Positions 6,479 to 7,373 of a DNA stretch of 7,373 bases are shown one piece after another. The notes under the pieces were generated by a model that saw nothing but the letters and a program-made list of their open reading frames with translations, did not search any database and had not been told where the DNA came from. Numbering within the stretch: position 1 is the stretch's first letter; every line of letters begins with the position of its first letter. This DNA is from Candidatus Rifleibacteriota bacterium (lineage in GTDB: Bacteria > UBP17 > UBA6191 > JACPRK01). The position numbers and the translations under genes were made by a program. The stretch is from assembly GCA_016213865.1 (NCBI GenBank), contig JACQZL010000169.1:1-7373 (forward strand). Reading direction: 5' to 3'.

Positions 6479-7159
6479 CTACCCACGACACCCACCCCGC
6501 CATCGTCCGTCGGGACTGCGGGTCAGGGCCAGCTCGGTCAAGGCGACGGCGCCCGCAGGGCCGCGGCCGGTGGCCAGCGTGAAAGCGGTCTGCGCGTGCA
6601 GGCACTTGACGTAGTGCTCGTCGGCGACGCCGGCGACGCCTCGCACTCGCGCAAGGTAGGGCCCCGGGTCGACCGCCGGGAGCTCCGCGCGGAAGAGCCG
6701 ATAGAGGAGCCGCCGGTACAGCCGTTGCGCGTGGGCGAAGGCCTGCCGCAACGCGGGGTCGGCGCGGAGCATCGCTTCGATCCGATCGATGGCGCCTGCC
6801 GCCTCGAGGCGGGAGACGGCCGAGCGCAGCCACGGGCAGACCAGCCAGAACGCCGTGACCGAGATGACGGGCTCCTGCGCCCGGGCCGGCGGCTCGGACG
6901 AGGGTCCCGGTCCGTAGAAACCCAGGATCACTCGGGGGTGGCCGCGGGCGCAGCGGTCCAGCACGCCGAGCGGCTCGTAGCGGAGCTGCCCGAGAGACTG
7001 CTCGACGAACTCGCGGTCCTCGGGTGCGAGGCCCCGGGGCTGGCCTCCGATCAGGAGCGCGCCGGCCGTCGGTCCCGCCGGCTCCCGACCGGGCCGTTCG
7101 GGCCCCGGGTCCAGTAGGTTGAAGGCGGAAGGCCGCCGGTCCGATTGGCGCGTGTCCAC
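6479..7159 (-). CDS. DUF501 family protein
   Basis: The C-terminal two thirds match DUF501, a conserved bacterial family of unknown biochemical function. Numbering from GTG 7159 (226 residues): APEDREFVEQSLGQ at about 45-58 opens the domain; GVLDRCARGHPRVI carries the first cysteine (about 70), FWLVCPWLRSAVSRLEAAG the second (about 108), and EHYVKCLHAQTAFTLATG the third (about 186), followed by GAVALTELAL. The three Cys blocks fit the family pattern and suggest a metal or redox site, which is an inference. The start is uncertain. The frame runs open to an ATG at 7303, but that codon lies inside the palindromic repeat and the stretch 7160-7303 has poor codon bias. GTG 7159 and GTG 7180 are the alternatives, and neither has a well-spaced ribosome site. 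The N-terminal 45 residues are Pro/Arg/Gly-rich and of low complexity. In other genomes, as I recall, the family often sits near eno, a divIC/ftsB-like gene and a ppx/gppA gene; those partners are not in this window. Confidence 0.82.
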   Translation of the reverse strand: MDTRQSDRRPSAFNLLDPGPERPGREPAGPTAGALLIGGQPRGLAPEDREFVEQSLGQLRYEPLGVLDRCARGHPRVILGFYGPGPSSEPPARAQEPVISVTAFWLVCPWLRSAVSRLEAAGAIDRIEAMLRADPALRQAFAHAQRLYRRLLYRLFRAELPAVDPGPYLARVRGVAGVADEHYVKCLHAQTAFTLATGRGPAGAVALTELALTRSPDGRWRGGCRG

Positions 7160-7287
7160 TCCCTGGAGTCGACCTTTCACCGAGAAGGCTGGCGGGCCCC
7201 GAAGCAGCCCGAAGCCAGCAGCGAAGGACGTCCTTGGTACAACCCCTGGCACCGGGCGAAAGGAACCGAATCCGACGCACAGTCCGC
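7160..7287. other. Upstream region of the DUF501 gene
   Basis: I see no gene here. The reading frame of the DUF501 gene remains open through it but lacks the GC-rich third positions of the gene proper. It contains a perfect 12-base palindrome AAGGACGTCCTT at 7224-7235, of unknown meaning. No clear -35/-10 promoter pair was found. Confidence 0.4.
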
Positions 7288-7364
7288 AAGGTAGAAGCGG
7301 CATCTTGCCGCTTCCGAGGTGCCGTTGCCAGAGCCCTGAAGCGGCTGGAAGCCGCTTCTACCTT
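7288..7364. repeat. Composite palindrome, paired REP-like repeat
   Basis: The outer arms 7288-7301 and 7351-7364 are perfect 14-base inverted repeats (AAGGTAGAAGCGGC and its complement). Inside are two hairpins of the same design: 7294-7314 and 7338-7358. Each has a GAAGCGGC/GCCGCTTC stem of 8 bp, extendable to 9, with a five-base centre (ATCTT, TGGAA). So the element is two inverted copies of a 27-base unit, 7314-7288 on the minus strand and 7338-7364 on the plus strand, separated by 23 bases. The two units differ only in the loop. Stems conserved while loops vary is characteristic of REP-type extragenic palindromes, which are usually dispersed in many copies and mobilised by REP-associated (RAYT) transposases. 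Neither such a transposase nor another full copy is in this window. Confidence 0.8.
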
Positions 7365-7373
7365 CCCGGGTCA

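Noticed and set aside
5907..7289. Minus-strand open frame of 460 codons
   Set aside because: It crosses the nucleotidase-like gene in antisense and overlaps the DUF501 gene in a wrong frame. The translation is Arg/Pro/Ala-rich low complexity, while the DUF501 motifs lie in another frame.

Overview
This is a GC-rich window (estimated well above 60% by eye) with dense coding and almost no spacers. It looks like an uncultured, diderm (Gram-negative type) environmental bacterium. The support is the tail of a type II secretion/type IV pilus-like secretin, a GspG-like pseudopilin and several exported proteins. I cannot place it more finely. No tRNA, rRNA, CRISPR array, transposase or phage gene was seen.

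Left half, minus strand (1-4912). The dominant gene is one uninterrupted reading frame from an ATG at 3646 to the left edge, 1215 codons. It encodes an exported RHS/YD-repeat protein with about 38 YD-type units and the DHLGSV and YYYRAR core motifs. The frame runs off the window without a stop. Upstream, joined by a TGATG stop/start overlap, is a cysteine-rich exported protein of unknown function. Before that lies an Ig-like (PKD-type) protein whose beginning appears to be lost. All three are on one strand with tight spacing and read as one transcription unit for cell-surface or exported proteins.

Middle and right, plus strand (4871-6287). The C-terminal tail of a secretin overlaps (ATGA) a short GspG-like pseudopilin. 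The pseudopilin in turn overlaps (GTGA) a signal-peptide-bearing 5'-nucleotidase-like protein that has lost most of the metal-binding residues of that superfamily. This is a translationally coupled plus-strand operon whose 5' part is missing.

The two operons meet at about 4870-4915. There the secretin on the plus strand and the Ig-like gene on the minus strand both lose their N-terminal parts at the same place. This is the signature of a rearrangement breakpoint or a chimeric assembly join, and it is the most notable structural feature of the window.

Right end (6288-7373). A 191-bp convergent spacer is followed by a minus-strand DUF501-family gene. About 130 bp upstream of its preferred start is a 77-bp composite palindrome at 7288-7364, made of two inverted copies of a 27-nt hairpin unit. 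It looks like a paired REP-type repeat. A second anomaly is at the extreme left: from about 109 down to 1 the RHS frame stays open, but RHS homology stops mid-motif and codon choice becomes AT-richer.
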